Position numbers and translations under genes: made by a program. Source: SZUA-100 sp965248135 (lineage in GTDB: Bacteria; Pseudomonadota; Alphaproteobacteria; Rhizobiales; Rhizobiaceae). From it: DNA of 64,000 nucleotides. Shown here piece by piece: positions 8,614 through 18,204 of the stretch (within the stretch, counting starts at the first letter, position 1; each line of letters opens with the position of its first letter). The notes beneath the pieces are model-generated. The model was not told the origin of the DNA. It saw only the letters and a list, made by a program, of their open reading frames with translations, and did no database searches. The DNA lies in NCBI GenBank assembly GCA_965248135.1, contig CBDFIN010000011.1:372001-436000 (forward strand), in the 5' to 3' direction.

Positions 8614-10949
8614 ACATTGGTGAGAAAACTTCTGGTCTGGAAATCGAGCGCAGCCATGTGGGCAAGGGTTATGCCCATGATTCAGCCATCAAACATGTGT
8701 CCGGCGCAGCACTTTACATTGATGATATGGCAGAGCTGCCGCAAACTCTTCACGCGGCACTGGTGCTTTCACCGGTAGCCCATGGCCGCCTCAACGGTAT
8801 CGACAGCAAAAAGGCCCTGGCCCTGCCGGGTGTCGTTGGCATCTATGCAGCAAAAGATATCCCGGGCCACAATGAGGTCGGTCCAATATTAACCGGTGAA
8901 CCGTTGTTCGCTGAAACGGTGGTTGAATGCGAAGGCCAGATCGTAGCGGCGGTTGCCGCAGAAAGTTTCGAAACGGCAATACAGGCAGCTAAACTGGTTG
9001 CTCTCGACATTACGCCGCTTGAACCGGTGCTGGATGTCGAGATGGCGCGCGAGAACGAAGATTATGCGCTTGGCGCTCAGATTCTGGTGGATGGTGATGC
9101 CGCCAAGGCAATCACCCAGTCAGAGCGGCAATTTGAGGGCACGGTGCGGGTCGGTGGTCAGGACCACTTCTATCTTGAGGGGCATATCGCCTATGCGATG
9201 CCGGGCGAAGACCGCGATGTGACGGTGTATTCTTCGACCCAACACCCGAGCGAGGTGCAGCATCATGTCGCCCACGTGCTGGGTGTTCCGGCCCATGCGG
9301 TTGATGTTCAGGTGCGGCGCATGGGCGGCGGTTTCGGTGGCAAGGAAAGCCATCCGACCATCATTGCGGCAATCGCGGCACTTATTGCCGACCATACCAG
9401 AAAGCCATGCAAGCTGCGTCTTCGCCGCCACGACGATATGCGAGCCACCGGCAAGCGCCATGATTATGTGGTCAATTGGAAGGCCGGTGTCGGCGCAGAT
9501 GGCCGCTTTGCCGGGCTTGAGGCCGAATGTCTTGCCAATGCCGGCAATGTTGCGGATCTCACCGGCCCGGTGATCACCCGTACCTTGACCCATCTAGATA
9601 ATTGCTATCACATTCCGGCGGCTCATTTTCATGGCCATGGCTGCAAAACCAACACGGTTTCCAACACCGCCTTTCGCGGTTTTGGCGGACCACAGGGCAT
9701 TGTGGCGATTGAAGCGATCATCGATACCATCAGCCGAACGATGGGGCTTGATCCAAACCACATGCGCGCGGTCAATTATTATGGCCCGGATACCGGTGAG
9801 ACGACCCCCTATGGCCAGGAGGTGCCGGAAAACCGCATCAGTGAAGTTGTTGACCGGTTGATGGAAAGCGCTGCGTGGGCCGCACGGCGCAAGGAGATTG
9901 ATGCGCACAATGCGGCCAACCCGGTTATCAGGCGCGGGCTGGCAATGATGCCGGTAAAATTCGGCATATCGTTCAACCTTACGGCGCTCAATCAGGCAGG
10001 CGCACTGGTGCATGTCTATCAGGATGGTTCGGTGCACTTAAATCACGGTGGCACCGAAATGGGCCAGGGCCTGTTTACCAAGGTGGCGCAAGTTGTCGCC
10101 GAGGTATTCCAGATCGGCATTGGTCAGATCAAGATTACCTCGACCAACACCGGCAAAGTGCCAAATACCAGCGCCACGGCAGCATCCACCGGTTCCGATA
10201 TCAACGGTGCGGCTGCGTTTCGTGCTGCGACAAAAATCAAGTCGCGGATGGTTGAGGCGGCGGCAAAACACTTTGCGGTCTCCCCGGAAGCCATCAAATT
10301 GCGCGATGGCAAGGTGAGCGGCGGCGGTAAATCCATGACCTTCGCCGAACTGGCGCATAAGTGCTGGTTTAACCGGGTATCGCTTTCGGCCACCGGCTAC
10401 TATGCCACACCGGATATTCACTGGGATGCGGCAACCTTGAAGGGCCGGCCGTTTTTCTATTTCACCTATGGCGCGGCGGTGGCCGAGGTGGCGATCGACA
10501 CGCTGACCGGTGAAACGCGCTGTTTACGCGCTGACATGGTGCAGGATTGTGGCAAGCCGCTCAATCCGGCAATTGATCTTGGCCAGGTGGAGGGTGCATT
10601 TATTCAGGGCATGGGATGGCTTACCTGCGAGGAATTGTGGTGGGACAATGAAGGGCGTTTGCGCACCGTTGGCCCCTCGACCTACAAGATACCCGGTTCG
10701 CGCGATGTGCCGCCGGTCTTTAATGTGTCGGTAATGGATGATAAACCCAACCGCGAAGAGACAATTTTCCGCTCAAAAGCGGTGGGTGAACCGCCGCTAA
10801 TGCTGGCGATTTCGGTTTGGTTGGCTATCCGTGATGCCATTTCGTCGATTTCAAACGGCAAACTACCGGCTGAACTGGATGCTCCGGCAACGCCAGAACG
10901 GGTGCTGTTTGCGGTCGAGGAGATGCGGCGGCGGAACGCCAAAACCTGA
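8610..10949 (+). CDS. xdhB: Xanthine dehydrogenase large (molybdopterin) subunit
   Basis: Catalytic subunit carrying the molybdenum cofactor. The 779-residue product shows the family signatures RRMGGGFGGKES, TAFRGFGGPQG and, near the C-terminus, FRSKAVGEPPLM, which contains the catalytic Glu. It starts at a GTG overlapping the last codons of xdhA (GTGA overlap), so the pair is translationally coupled. The gene normally third in rhizobial operons, xdhC (Moco sulfuration chaperone), is not next to it: the following 180 bases are non-coding and then comes a tRNA. Either xdhC is elsewhere or the enzyme is matured differently. Confidence 0.96.
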   Translation: MNIGEKTSGLEIERSHVGKGYAHDSAIKHVSGAALYIDDMAELPQTLHAALVLSPVAHGRLNGIDSKKALALPGVVGIYAAKDIPGHNEVGPILTGEPLFAETVVECEGQIVAAVAAESFETAIQAAKLVALDITPLEPVLDVEMARENEDYALGAQILVDGDAAKAITQSERQFEGTVRVGGQDHFYLEGHIAYAMPGEDRDVTVYSSTQHPSEVQHHVAHVLGVPAHAVDVQVRRMGGGFGGKESHPTIIAAIAALIADHTRKPCKLRLRRHDDMRATGKRHDYVVNWKAGVGADGRFAGLEAECLANAGNVADLTGPVITRTLTHLDNCYHIPAAHFHGHGCKTNTVSNTAFRGFGGPQGIVAIEAIIDTISRTMGLDPNHMRAVNYYGPDTGETTPYGQEVPENRISEVVDRLMESAAWAARRKEIDAHNAANPVIRRGLAMMPVKFGISFNLTALNQAGALVHVYQDGSVHLNHGGTEMGQGLFTKVAQVVAEVFQIGIGQIKITSTNTGKVPNTSATAASTGSDINGAAAFRAATKIKSRMVEAAAKHFAVSPEAIKLRDGKVSGGGKSMTFAELAHKCWFNRVSLSATGYYATPDIHWDAATLKGRPFFYFTYGAAVAEVAIDTLTGETRCLRADMVQDCGKPLNPAIDLGQVEGAFIQGMGWLTCEELWWDNEGRLRTVGPSTYKIPGSRDVPPVFNVSVMDDKPNREETIFRSKAVGEPPLMLAISVWLAIRDAISSISNGKLPAELDAPATPERVLFAVEEMRRRNAKT

Positions 10950-11128
10950 CCGAACCGGGCAAATCGCATCCCGTGCCAGCAGATAAAGATTTCGGCTACT
11001 GATTGGATGTGCTGACGACCGAAATTCAGGCCAATTGGCAAATCCGCCATTGCAGCGCGGGCTTGAAGCAGATATAGCTTGCCGCCGTTAATCGACATCG
11101 GTCGGAAATTTGGCGGAAAATCCAGGAT

Positions 11129-11203
11129 TGGGGCGTAGCCAAGTGGTAAGGCAGCGGCTTTTGATGCCGCCATTCGCAGGTTCGATCCCTGCCGCCCCAG
11201 CCA
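11129..11203 (+). tRNA. tRNA-Gln (anticodon TTG)
   Basis: A 75-base cloverleaf read directly. The acceptor stem pairs TGGGGCG (11129-11135) with CGCCCCA (11193-11199), followed by discriminator G and an encoded CCA. The anticodon arm GCGGC-TTTTGAT-GCCGC gives anticodon TTG, which reads CAA. The T-arm contains GGTTCGATCC. All arms are intact. It stands alone between xdhB and the DUF2007-like gene. Confidence 0.96.
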
Positions 11204-11315
11204 GTCAATTCGGCGTGCAATCGACGATACGCCATTCAACGGATTGTGACTACAAGTGTTTTCAAGCGCGTTGCGCTATCCAATCATTGGTGCAAGCTTC
11301 TAACCGGTGATTGTT

Positions 11316-11543
11316 ATGACAGAACTATTACGAACGAATGATATCGTGCTGATTTCGTTCGTGGAATCCTTGTTAAGAGAACAGGGAATCGTACATTTGG
11401 TGGCAGATCAACACATGAGCATTCTCGAAGGTTCGGTAGGTGCTATCAAAAGAAGAATTCTGGTCGAAAATGCGGAAATCAGCAAGGCACGAGAATTATT
11501 GGTTGATGCCGGTATCGGCGATGAATTGGCGGATGGCAATTGA
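11316..11543 (+). CDS. DUF2007-like putative signal-transducing protein
   Basis: Small protein of about 75 residues. It resembles the DUF2007 family: MTELLRTNDIVLISFVESLL, then a short central strand region with an acidic-rimmed SILEGSVGAIKRRILV, and a C-terminal helix ending in DAGIGDELADGN. In Rhizobiales this small gene commonly precedes the TrmN6-like methyltransferase, as here, where the stop TGA overlaps the next ATG (ATGA). An in-frame GTG three codons earlier (11307) is an alternative start. No biochemical role is established for the family. Confidence 0.8.
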   Translation: MTELLRTNDIVLISFVESLLREQGIVHLVADQHMSILEGSVGAIKRRILVENAEISKARELLVDAGIGDELADGN

Positions 11544-12337
11544 TGGGTGTTGATACAACATCCCCGGTTGGTTCAACCACCACGCGGGATGGATTTTTCA
11601 AGGGCAAATTTGAAATCTACCAGCCGCAATCTGGTGGTCATCGGGCTGGACTGGATGCGATTTTACTTTCGGCCACGGTCCCAACAGGATTTTCGGGATT
11701 AATTGCCGATTTTGGCGCCGGCGCCGGGGCTGCCGGGATCGCGATTGCCAGCCGTATCAGCATGGCGAAAGTTGATCTCGTCGAGCGCGATATGGAACTG
11801 GCTGCATTGGCCTCGCGCTCGCTTGGCCTTCCTGCCAACATAAGATTGCGCGGCCGGGTAGCGGTAATCCAAACAGACGTGACACTTTCGGGTACGCAGC
11901 GTGAAGAGGCCGGTCTTAACAGCGCCAAATATGACATGGTGATTATAAACCCGCCATTTAACGATCCCACCCACCGACCCTCGCCCAAACCGGCCCGCCA
12001 GGAAGCCCACGTCATGGGAGAAGGCGGGCTCGACCCCTGGCTTCGCTCTGCCGCAGCAGTGACCAAAGGCAGGGGTCAGGTGGCGTTGATCCACCGGCCA
12101 ACGGCGCTTGGCCAAATTCTGGCGGCGTTCCAGGGACGATTTGGCGCCACCCGCATTATTCCGGTTCATCCCAAGAAGGATGAGGCGGCCAACCGTATTT
12201 TGGTCCTGGCCATAAGAGGCGCCAAGGCTCCAGCCTCAATCCTGCCTGGGTTTGTGGTGCACGAGGATGATGGTTCGTACACCCGGCACGCGGCTGCGAT
12301 ACTTGCTGGTGAGACGGTGCTGCCACATATCAAATGA
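11543..12337 (+). CDS. tRNA1(Val) (adenine-37-N6)-methyltransferase-like protein
   Basis: SAM-dependent N6-adenine methyltransferase of the TrmN6/YfiC type, 264 residues. Visible motifs are the SAM-binding loop ADFGAGAGAAGIAIA, the acidic VDLVERD that ends the second strand, and the catalytic NPPF (IINPPFNDPTHRPS). The region QPQSGGHRAGLDAILLSA near the N-terminus is characteristic of the YfiC group. The start ATG overlaps the stop of the preceding gene. The exact tRNA target is inferred from family membership only. Confidence 0.85.
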   Translation: MGVDTTSPVGSTTTRDGFFKGKFEIYQPQSGGHRAGLDAILLSATVPTGFSGLIADFGAGAGAAGIAIASRISMAKVDLVERDMELAALASRSLGLPANIRLRGRVAVIQTDVTLSGTQREEAGLNSAKYDMVIINPPFNDPTHRPSPKPARQEAHVMGEGGLDPWLRSAAAVTKGRGQVALIHRPTALGQILAAFQGRFGATRIIPVHPKKDEAANRILVLAIRGAKAPASILPGFVVHEDDGSYTRHAAAILAGETVLPHIK

Positions 12338-12568
12338 AAATCGACCAACAGCCTCATTGATTTATTTTGGCTGATCCCACCCAGGGCCAAATTTCAGCGA
12401 AAAACTTGCCTCGTTGCCGCAAAAAGTCCATCATTGTCAACGAAATAAAATGGAATCACGATGGTTCGTTACGGAACGATTTAAGTCAACGCGTAAACTT
12501 TCGCACATATTGGCTTCCGTTGAAACAAGCCGGACCACCGGGCCTCAAACAAGTCATCAGGAACGCTA

Positions 12569-14386
12569 ATGGAAAATCGACGTTTAGCCGGATTGTGCAA
12601 AACACTGCATAAGGGCAGCGCCCTTTGGCATCTCGCAGTGCTTGCCACAATCATCGCTTTTGGCAGCCCCACACGGGCAAGCGAACCGGCGGCTGAGAAG
12701 AATACCGGTTATACTCTTTCGGGAACTTATCTGGCGGCGCGAATTGCAGCGATTGACAAGAATACCGATGCGGCGGTGGATTACTATCGCCAGGCGATGC
12801 AGTTTGATCCGGAAAACAAATTTCTAAAACAAAATGCCTTCCTTACTTTGCTGAGCAATGGCAATTTCGAGGAAGCGGTTGCGCTTGGAAAACAGATCAA
12901 GGCATTGGATAATTCACCACCGGTAGTGGCGATCGTTCTGGGTGTTGACGCCATCCGATCCAAGGCCTGGTCCAGGGCCATCAAGATTTTATCTTCGGTT
13001 GGCAAGGGCGATCTGGAGCGGCTCCTAACCGGCATGTTGACCGCCTGGTCGCAGCACGCCACCGGCCAAACTTCGGTGGCACTTGAAACCCTTGATCAAC
13101 TTGAAGGCCCGGGCTGGTTCAAGATATTTTCTGAATATCACGGCGGATTAATTGCTGCCGCCGGCGGCCAGCAGGAAGATGCGTTAGTCCGATTGCAAAA
13201 GGCCGTTGACAATCGCGCCGGAGGCACCACAGCGGTGCATACCTATATGCGCTCGGTGGAAACGCTGGCACGTTTGCAAATGAAAGCGGGCGATGGCGAA
13301 GGGGCTGGAAAAACCCTGGCGCTCGGCCTCAAAATACAGCCATCGGGGCCGGCTTTGATCAGGCTGAAAAAGCAACTCGATGCGGGTGAGACAACATCGC
13401 CGTTGATATCGTCGGTGCAGCAAGGCGCTTCCGAAGTGTTTTACAACCTGGGAACCGTACTCAACAGCGAGGGCGGCAAGCAGTTCGCCCTGATTTATCT
13501 TCAACTTGCTGTTGTGCTGTTTCCCGAAAGCGATGTTGGCACATTGGCACTGGGCGATCTGTATGATGGCCAAAGCCTTCCCGAACGGGCTAACAAACTG
13601 TTCGCCAAAATTACCACAAGCTCGCCCTATCACCGAATTGCAACCCTGGAGATGGCGCTTAATCATGACGAACTCGACGAGCTTGACGAGGCGCGCAAGG
13701 AAATGGACCATCTGGTGGCCGATGATCCCGATGATCTGGTGGCGTCGATTTCCTATGGCCAGATGCTGGTGCGCCATAAACTCTACAAGGAAGCGGCAAG
13801 GGTCTATCAGACGACAATTGACAGGATTGACCAGCCGAAGAGGTTTCACTGGAACCTTTTTTACCGCAACGGCATCGCCCATGAACGCTCCAGGAACTGG
13901 CCGGCAGCCGAGGCCAGTTTCCAAAAGGCGCTGGAACTGTATCCAGATCAACCCAATGTGCTGAATTATCTGGGTTATTCGTGGGTCGACATGAATATTA
14001 ATCTTGACCAGGGGTTAGACATGATCCGCCGTGCGGTGGCGCTTCGACCTCAGGACGGCTATATCATCGACAGTTTGGGCTGGGTCTATTACCGCCTCGG
14101 GCGTTATGATGAGGCGGTCAGAGAGCTTGAGCGGGCGGTCTTGGAAAAGGCCGAGGATCCGACCATCAACGACCATCTCGGCGACGCTTACTGGCGCATT
14201 GGAAGAAGGCTGGAGGCGACTTTCCAATGGAGCCATGCGATCGATCGGGAACCGGCAGAAGAAGATTTGGTCAAGATTAGGGAAAAACTGAAAAACGGCC
14301 TGCCGGAAGATGATAAAACGCGGCTTGCCAATCCGCCGAACGGCAATATCGAGAAAAGGCAAGGCACCGGCGAAAAGAAATCATAG
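12569..14386 (+). CDS. Tetratricopeptide-repeat protein with export signal
   Basis: A 605-residue protein with an N-terminal hydrophobic segment (about residues 20-34, ending PTRASEPA), probably a signal peptide, followed by TPR units over most of its length. The clearest repeats are ADYYRQ-type near residue 70 and a C-terminal run of about five (AEASFQKALELYPDQPNVLNYLG, IRRAVALRPQDGYIIDSLGWVYY and AVRELERAVLEKAED, quoted in part). It is the TPR protein that Rhizobiales carry upstream of ispE, which starts 10 bases downstream. Such proteins are periplasmic scaffolds; a specific partner cannot be named. AGGA lies before the ATG. Confidence 0.85.
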   Translation: MENRRLAGLCKTLHKGSALWHLAVLATIIAFGSPTRASEPAAEKNTGYTLSGTYLAARIAAIDKNTDAAVDYYRQAMQFDPENKFLKQNAFLTLLSNGNFEEAVALGKQIKALDNSPPVVAIVLGVDAIRSKAWSRAIKILSSVGKGDLERLLTGMLTAWSQHATGQTSVALETLDQLEGPGWFKIFSEYHGGLIAAAGGQQEDALVRLQKAVDNRAGGTTAVHTYMRSVETLARLQMKAGDGEGAGKTLALGLKIQPSGPALIRLKKQLDAGETTSPLISSVQQGASEVFYNLGTVLNSEGGKQFALIYLQLAVVLFPESDVGTLALGDLYDGQSLPERANKLFAKITTSSPYHRIATLEMALNHDELDELDEARKEMDHLVADDPDDLVASISYGQMLVRHKLYKEAARVYQTTIDRIDQPKRFHWNLFYRNGIAHERSRNWPAAEASFQKALELYPDQPNVLNYLGYSWVDMNINLDQGLDMIRRAVALRPQDGYIIDSLGWVYYRLGRYDEAVRELERAVLEKAEDPTINDHLGDAYWRIGRRLEATFQWSHAIDREPAEEDLVKIREKLKNGLPEDDKTRLANPPNGNIEKRQGTGEKKS

Positions 14387-14396
14387 CGGCAGCGGG

Positions 14397-15281
14397 ATGA
14401 AATATGCGAAGCCTGCGGTTATAAAAATCGCACGGGCAAAAATTAATCTCGCCCTGCATATCACCGGTCGCAGGTCCGACGGATATCACTTGCTTGATAC
14501 GCTTGTAGTGTTTGCACATATTAGCGATGAAATCACTGTTCGGTCCGCAGACCAAATGTCCTTGAAAATTAGTGGCCCCTATTTGTCGCAGTTGGATGCC
14601 GGTCGCACCAATCTGGTGATAAAAGCGGCCGAGGCGCTCAAACACAAGTTGCAAAAAGCGGGAATATCGACACCCGGCGTTGCCATTGGCCTCGACAAGC
14701 AACTTCCCCCGGCAAGCGGCATCGGCGGTGGATCGGCGGACGCTGCGGCTACATTGCTGGCACTTAAACAGTTGTGGGGAGTTGATCCGGCATTGGTTGA
14801 TCTTGACCGGATTGCCATTCAACTGGGTGCCGATGTGCCGATGTGTCTGCGCTCCATTCCACAAAGAGCAACCGGGATCGGTGAAAAACTATCAGCCGTG
14901 CAACTGCCACCGCTCGATCTTGTGCTGGTTAATCCAGGCATCCATCTGTCGACACCAAAGGTTTTTAGCCGCCTGGAGCCATCGTTTAGCGCACCCTTGC
15001 CTCAAATTGATGACGTGTGCGGGTCAGCCGGACTTGTGCGCTGGCTGGAAAAAACCGACAACGATTTGCAGTGGTCGGCGATTGGTCTGGCACCGAAAAT
15101 CAGCAAGGTGCTACGGGTGCTTGAGGGGAGCGACGAATGTTTGTTTGCACGCATGACCGGTTCCGGGGCAACCTGTTTCGGGCTTTTTCCAACCCGTGAT
15201 GCGGCCAACCAAGCAGCCCAACAGATCGCCAAGAATGAACCCACCTGGTGGTGCACTGCCACTAGAACCACACAACAATAA
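14397..15281 (+). CDS. ispE: 4-diphosphocytidyl-2-C-methyl-D-erythritol kinase
   Basis: GHMP kinase of the MEP isoprenoid pathway, phosphorylating CDP-ME. The 294-residue product has ARAKINLALHITGRRSDGYH at the N-terminus, the ATP-binding glycine loop LPPASGIGGGSADAAATL, and the C-terminal MTGSGATCFGLF. The ATG at 14397 follows AGCGGG; the frame stays open upstream into the TPR gene but that part is not ispE-like. The moaB-like gene starts on the base after its stop codon, so TPR, ispE and moaB form one operon. Confidence 0.96.
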   Translation: MKYAKPAVIKIARAKINLALHITGRRSDGYHLLDTLVVFAHISDEITVRSADQMSLKISGPYLSQLDAGRTNLVIKAAEALKHKLQKAGISTPGVAIGLDKQLPPASGIGGGSADAAATLLALKQLWGVDPALVDLDRIAIQLGADVPMCLRSIPQRATGIGEKLSAVQLPPLDLVLVNPGIHLSTPKVFSRLEPSFSAPLPQIDDVCGSAGLVRWLEKTDNDLQWSAIGLAPKISKVLRVLEGSDECLFARMTGSGATCFGLFPTRDAANQAAQQIAKNEPTWWCTATRTTQQ

Positions 15282-15842
15282 ATGGACCCCGCTATGCCAG
15301 GCATTGATCAAAATCGTGAATTCCTTCCGGTAAAAATCGCTATTATGACCGTGTCGGATACACGTCAACTGAGCGACGATCGTTCCGGTGATACGCTACA
15401 AAGCCGGCTGCTTGAGGCAGGCCATGTTCTGGCCGCGCGCGCTATTGTCACCGACGACATCGAGAAAATTCGCGGTCAGGCCAGAACCTGGATTGATGAT
15501 AACGGTGTTGATGTGATCATAACCACCGGAGGCACCGGCTTTACCGGACGCGATGTGACGCCAGAGGCGTTGGAACCGCTGTTTGAAAAACGCATGGATG
15601 GCTTTTCATCCGTTTTCCAGCAGATCAGTTATCAAAAAATCGGCACTTCCACAATGCAATCGCGGGCAACTGGCGGGCTTTGCGGAACGACCTTCATTTT
15701 CTGCCTGCCCGGCTCTCCAGGGGCATGTAAGGATGCCTGGGACGGTATCTTCAAAATGCAACTCGACTACCGTCACATGCCCTGCAACTTCGTCGAGATC
15801 ATGCCACGGCTGGATGAGCACCTGAAGCGAAACAGGGGATAG
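15282..15842 (+). CDS. moaB: MoaB-family molybdenum cofactor protein
   Basis: MoaB/MogA-type protein of 186 residues involved in molybdopterin adenylylation. Features seen: KIAIMTVSDTRQLSDDRSGD at the N-terminus, the conserved TTGGTGFTGRDVTPEAL loop that binds molybdopterin, and FCLPGSPGACKDAW near the C-terminus. The ATG immediately follows the ispE stop. Together with moeA (53.3 kb) and xdhAB it points to active molybdoenzyme use. Confidence 0.93.
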   Translation: MDPAMPGIDQNREFLPVKIAIMTVSDTRQLSDDRSGDTLQSRLLEAGHVLAARAIVTDDIEKIRGQARTWIDDNGVDVIITTGGTGFTGRDVTPEALEPLFEKRMDGFSSVFQQISYQKIGTSTMQSRATGGLCGTTFIFCLPGSPGACKDAWDGIFKMQLDYRHMPCNFVEIMPRLDEHLKRNRG

Positions 15843-15933
15843 GCATTTCCTAAAATTGTTCTTGATTTGTTCTTTTTTCGGTGCTAGGAATAAATTCAAA
15901 CACAAATCGGGCAACCGGTACGGGAGAACCGCA

Positions 15934-17103
15934 ATGGCAGGTGAAATTCAGGCAATCCAGGCATTGGACAGGCTGGTTTCCAGTGAGTACATAAGGCCGG
16001 ATATCGCTGACGATGTTCTGGCAAGAACCAGGACAAGGACGGCGCGTGAAAAACGCCGCGGGCGAGGCGCCGGCATCAATCCGACGGGGCGTTATGAGCC
16101 GCTTAGCCGCCACGTCTTTGACGATGGGTGGCACTCGCCAGAGGATTTGCCGCCATTCAAGACCGATGTTCAGACCGAAGTTGCCCGTACCATTGTTACC
16201 GAAAACACCTCTCCCGATTTAGACTTCGACCAGTCCATCAATCCTTACAGGGGGTGCGAGCATGGCTGTGCCTATTGTTATGCTCGCCCGACCCACGCCT
16301 TTATGGGACTCTCGCCGGGCCTCGATTTTGAAACCAAACTTTTTGCCAAACCCAACGCCGCACAATTGCTGAAAAAGGAACTTTCAAAACGGCAATATAA
16401 GGCGAAACCCATTGCAATGGGCACCAACACCGATCCCTATCAACCAATTGAGAAGAAATGGCGCATCTCCCGCGGCATTCTTGAAGTGCTTGACGAATGC
16501 AATCATCCGGTCACTATTGTCACCAAATCCGCCCTGGTGACCCGTGATATCGACATCCTTGCCCGCATGGCAACAAGAGGGCTTGCCAGTGTCGCATTGT
16601 CGGTAACGTCACTTGATAAAAAGCTTAGCCGAACAATGGAACCGCGCGCTTCGACGCCTTCTTTGCGGCTTGATGCCATCAGGCAATTGTCACAGGCTGG
16701 AATTCCGACATCGGTGTTGGCAGCCCCATTGATACCGGCACTCAATGATCACGAGCTGGAACGAATTTTGGATGCAGGCTTTGCCAATGGGGCAAGCCAT
16801 GCCGGCCATATCCTGCTGCGCCTGCCGCTGGAGGTAAGCGGCATTTTCAAGGACTGGCTGTTGCAACATTACCCGGACCGTTATCGCCATGTTCTTTCGC
16901 TGTTGCGGTCGATGCGCGGCGGCAAGGATTATGATGCGGATTTTGGCAGCCGGATGAGCGGAAGAGGCCCTTATGCCTGGCAAATAGGCCGGCGCTTCGA
17001 CATGACCACGCGTCGCCTCGGTCTGTCAAGCGAAGGCGTTCGCCTTAGAACTGATCTGTTTGTCAGACCGGCGCAGTCTGGTATTCAGCTTTCGCTTTTT
17101 TGA
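15934..17103 (+). CDS. PA0069-family radical SAM protein
   Basis: Radical SAM enzyme of 389 residues. The cluster motif CEHGCAYCYA (CxxxCxxC) follows SINPYRG, and the spacing and the flanking ARPTHAFMGLSPG are typical of the PA0069/Rv2578c group, related to spore photoproduct lyase. The C-terminus ends in RTDLFVRPAQSGIQLSLF, also typical. The ATG at 15934 has GGGAG 8 bases upstream; the open frame before it (from 15856) is not conserved-looking. Members are often found near DNA repair genes, but the reaction is unknown. Confidence 0.88.
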   Translation: MAGEIQAIQALDRLVSSEYIRPDIADDVLARTRTRTAREKRRGRGAGINPTGRYEPLSRHVFDDGWHSPEDLPPFKTDVQTEVARTIVTENTSPDLDFDQSINPYRGCEHGCAYCYARPTHAFMGLSPGLDFETKLFAKPNAAQLLKKELSKRQYKAKPIAMGTNTDPYQPIEKKWRISRGILEVLDECNHPVTIVTKSALVTRDIDILARMATRGLASVALSVTSLDKKLSRTMEPRASTPSLRLDAIRQLSQAGIPTSVLAAPLIPALNDHELERILDAGFANGASHAGHILLRLPLEVSGIFKDWLLQHYPDRYRHVLSLLRSMRGGKDYDADFGSRMSGRGPYAWQIGRRFDMTTRRLGLSSEGVRLRTDLFVRPAQSGIQLSLF

Positions 17104-17182
17104 ACGATCAGAACCGATGAATGCTATAGCCAGACAGCTAATACTGACCCCTATGATGGCGCAATATTGGTTTGCCTTGATA

Positions 17183-17329
17183 TTATCGCTGTTGTGCAGC
17201 CTGTTTGAGCCAGTGCCAGGGTTCTTTTTTCTTTTCCATTTCTTCATGCAGCATTTGTAATCTGTCAATACGCTCACCAAGTTCCGAAAGATAAATTGCC
17301 TCTGCTGCCGAATGATAGTCTCGATCCAT
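17183..17329 (-). CDS. Small hypothetical protein
   Basis: A 48-residue highly charged product (MDRDYHSAAEAIYLSELGERI at the start; it ends in PWHWLKQAAQQR). The middle, RLQMLHEEMEKKKEP, looks like one amphipathic helix. The frame is open 25 codons further upstream (to 17404), but that extension is hydrophobic and cysteine-containing and looks non-coding. The ribosome binding site is weak (a run of G about 12 bases upstream). I do not recognise the family; the amino acid composition is the main reason for listing it. Confidence 0.4.
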   Translation of the reverse strand: MDRDYHSAAEAIYLSELGERIDRLQMLHEEMEKKKEPWHWLKQAAQQR

Positions 17330-17396
17330 CTTGGTCAGTTGCCCCCCACAGTGCCACATTTGAATTCTGTCAAGATAAACACAATCAAAGAATATG

Positions 17397-17440
17397 GTTA
17401 ACAAATAGTTAACAAATGGTTAACAAATGGTTAACAAATG
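17397..17440. repeat. Four tandem 11-base units, GTTAACAAATG
   Basis: Four head-to-tail copies of GTTAACAAAT(A/G) run without spacers from 17397 to 17440; the first ends in A and the other three in G. The array sits downstream of the SDR gene stop and upstream of the small ORF at 17183-17329. Each unit carries the palindrome GTTAAC. It could be a slippage-prone microsatellite or a protein binding array. Confidence 0.9.
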
Positions 17441-17475
17441 ATTATTCACTGCATTCTATGGCTTCGTCGACCTGA

Positions 17476-18204
17476 TTATTGATCGACAAATCTGTGCTCG
17501 GCGCAAAGGTAGATGCGGCCGGTTTGCGTCGTTTCGTCGGTGGCGAGATCGATGAGATCAGGCACGATGGATTGCGGCAGCGGCACGGTAAGCGGGTCTT
17601 CGCCAGGTACATAGCGCGCCCGCATCGCGGTTCGCACAATTGCCGGATTGACCAGATTGGCGCAGATGCCGGTTTTTTCCATTTCGTTGGCCCAGGTTTT
17701 GACCATCGCCTCAAGTGCCGCCTTAGATGCTGTATATGGACCGACAAAGGGCCGGCACTTTTCTACCGCGCCAGAGGTTAAAAACAACGCCCGGGCGGCA
17801 TCAGATTTTTTCAGCAATGATTCCAGCGAGCGAATCAGCCGCCAATTGGCAGTGACATTGACTGCGAATACTTCGTTCCAGACCTTGACATCCAGATGGG
17901 CAAGCGGCGTGACAAGACCCAACACGCCGGCATTAGCCAACAAAATGTCGAGCTTTCCCCAGCGCTGATGAATTGCTGCACCCAGCCGGTCAATGGCATC
18001 ACTATCGCTCAGATCCATCGGCACCAGGGTCGCAGATCCACCGGATACCTTGATCTGATCGTCAAGCTCTTCAAGACCGCCTACCGTGCGGGCAACGGCA
18101 ATCACATGCGCACCCTCGTTTGCAAAACCCAATGCCGCCTGATAGCCAATTCCCCTTGATGCGCCGGTTACGACCGCTATGCGTCCCTCAAGCCGACCCT
18201 TCAT
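17476..18204 (-). CDS. SDR-family oxidoreductase
   Basis: Short-chain dehydrogenase of 242 residues. The cofactor loop is VVTGASRGIGYQAALG, the structural NAG motif is in LLANAGVLG, and the catalytic YxxxK is in GPYTASKAALEAM with the preceding Ser in LFLTSGAVEKC. The first Met overlaps the purF stop codon (ATGA), so it is translationally coupled to purF, an arrangement common in Rhizobiales. The substrate is unknown; the Arg in VARTVGGLEELD suggests NADP preference, but this is a guess. Confidence 0.9.
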   Translation of the reverse strand: MKGRLEGRIAVVTGASRGIGYQAALGFANEGAHVIAVARTVGGLEELDDQIKVSGGSATLVPMDLSDSDAIDRLGAAIHQRWGKLDILLANAGVLGLVTPLAHLDVKVWNEVFAVNVTANWRLIRSLESLLKKSDAARALFLTSGAVEKCRPFVGPYTASKAALEAMVKTWANEMEKTGICANLVNPAIVRTAMRARYVPGEDPLTVPLPQSIVPDLIDLATDETTQTGRIYLCAEHRFVDQ

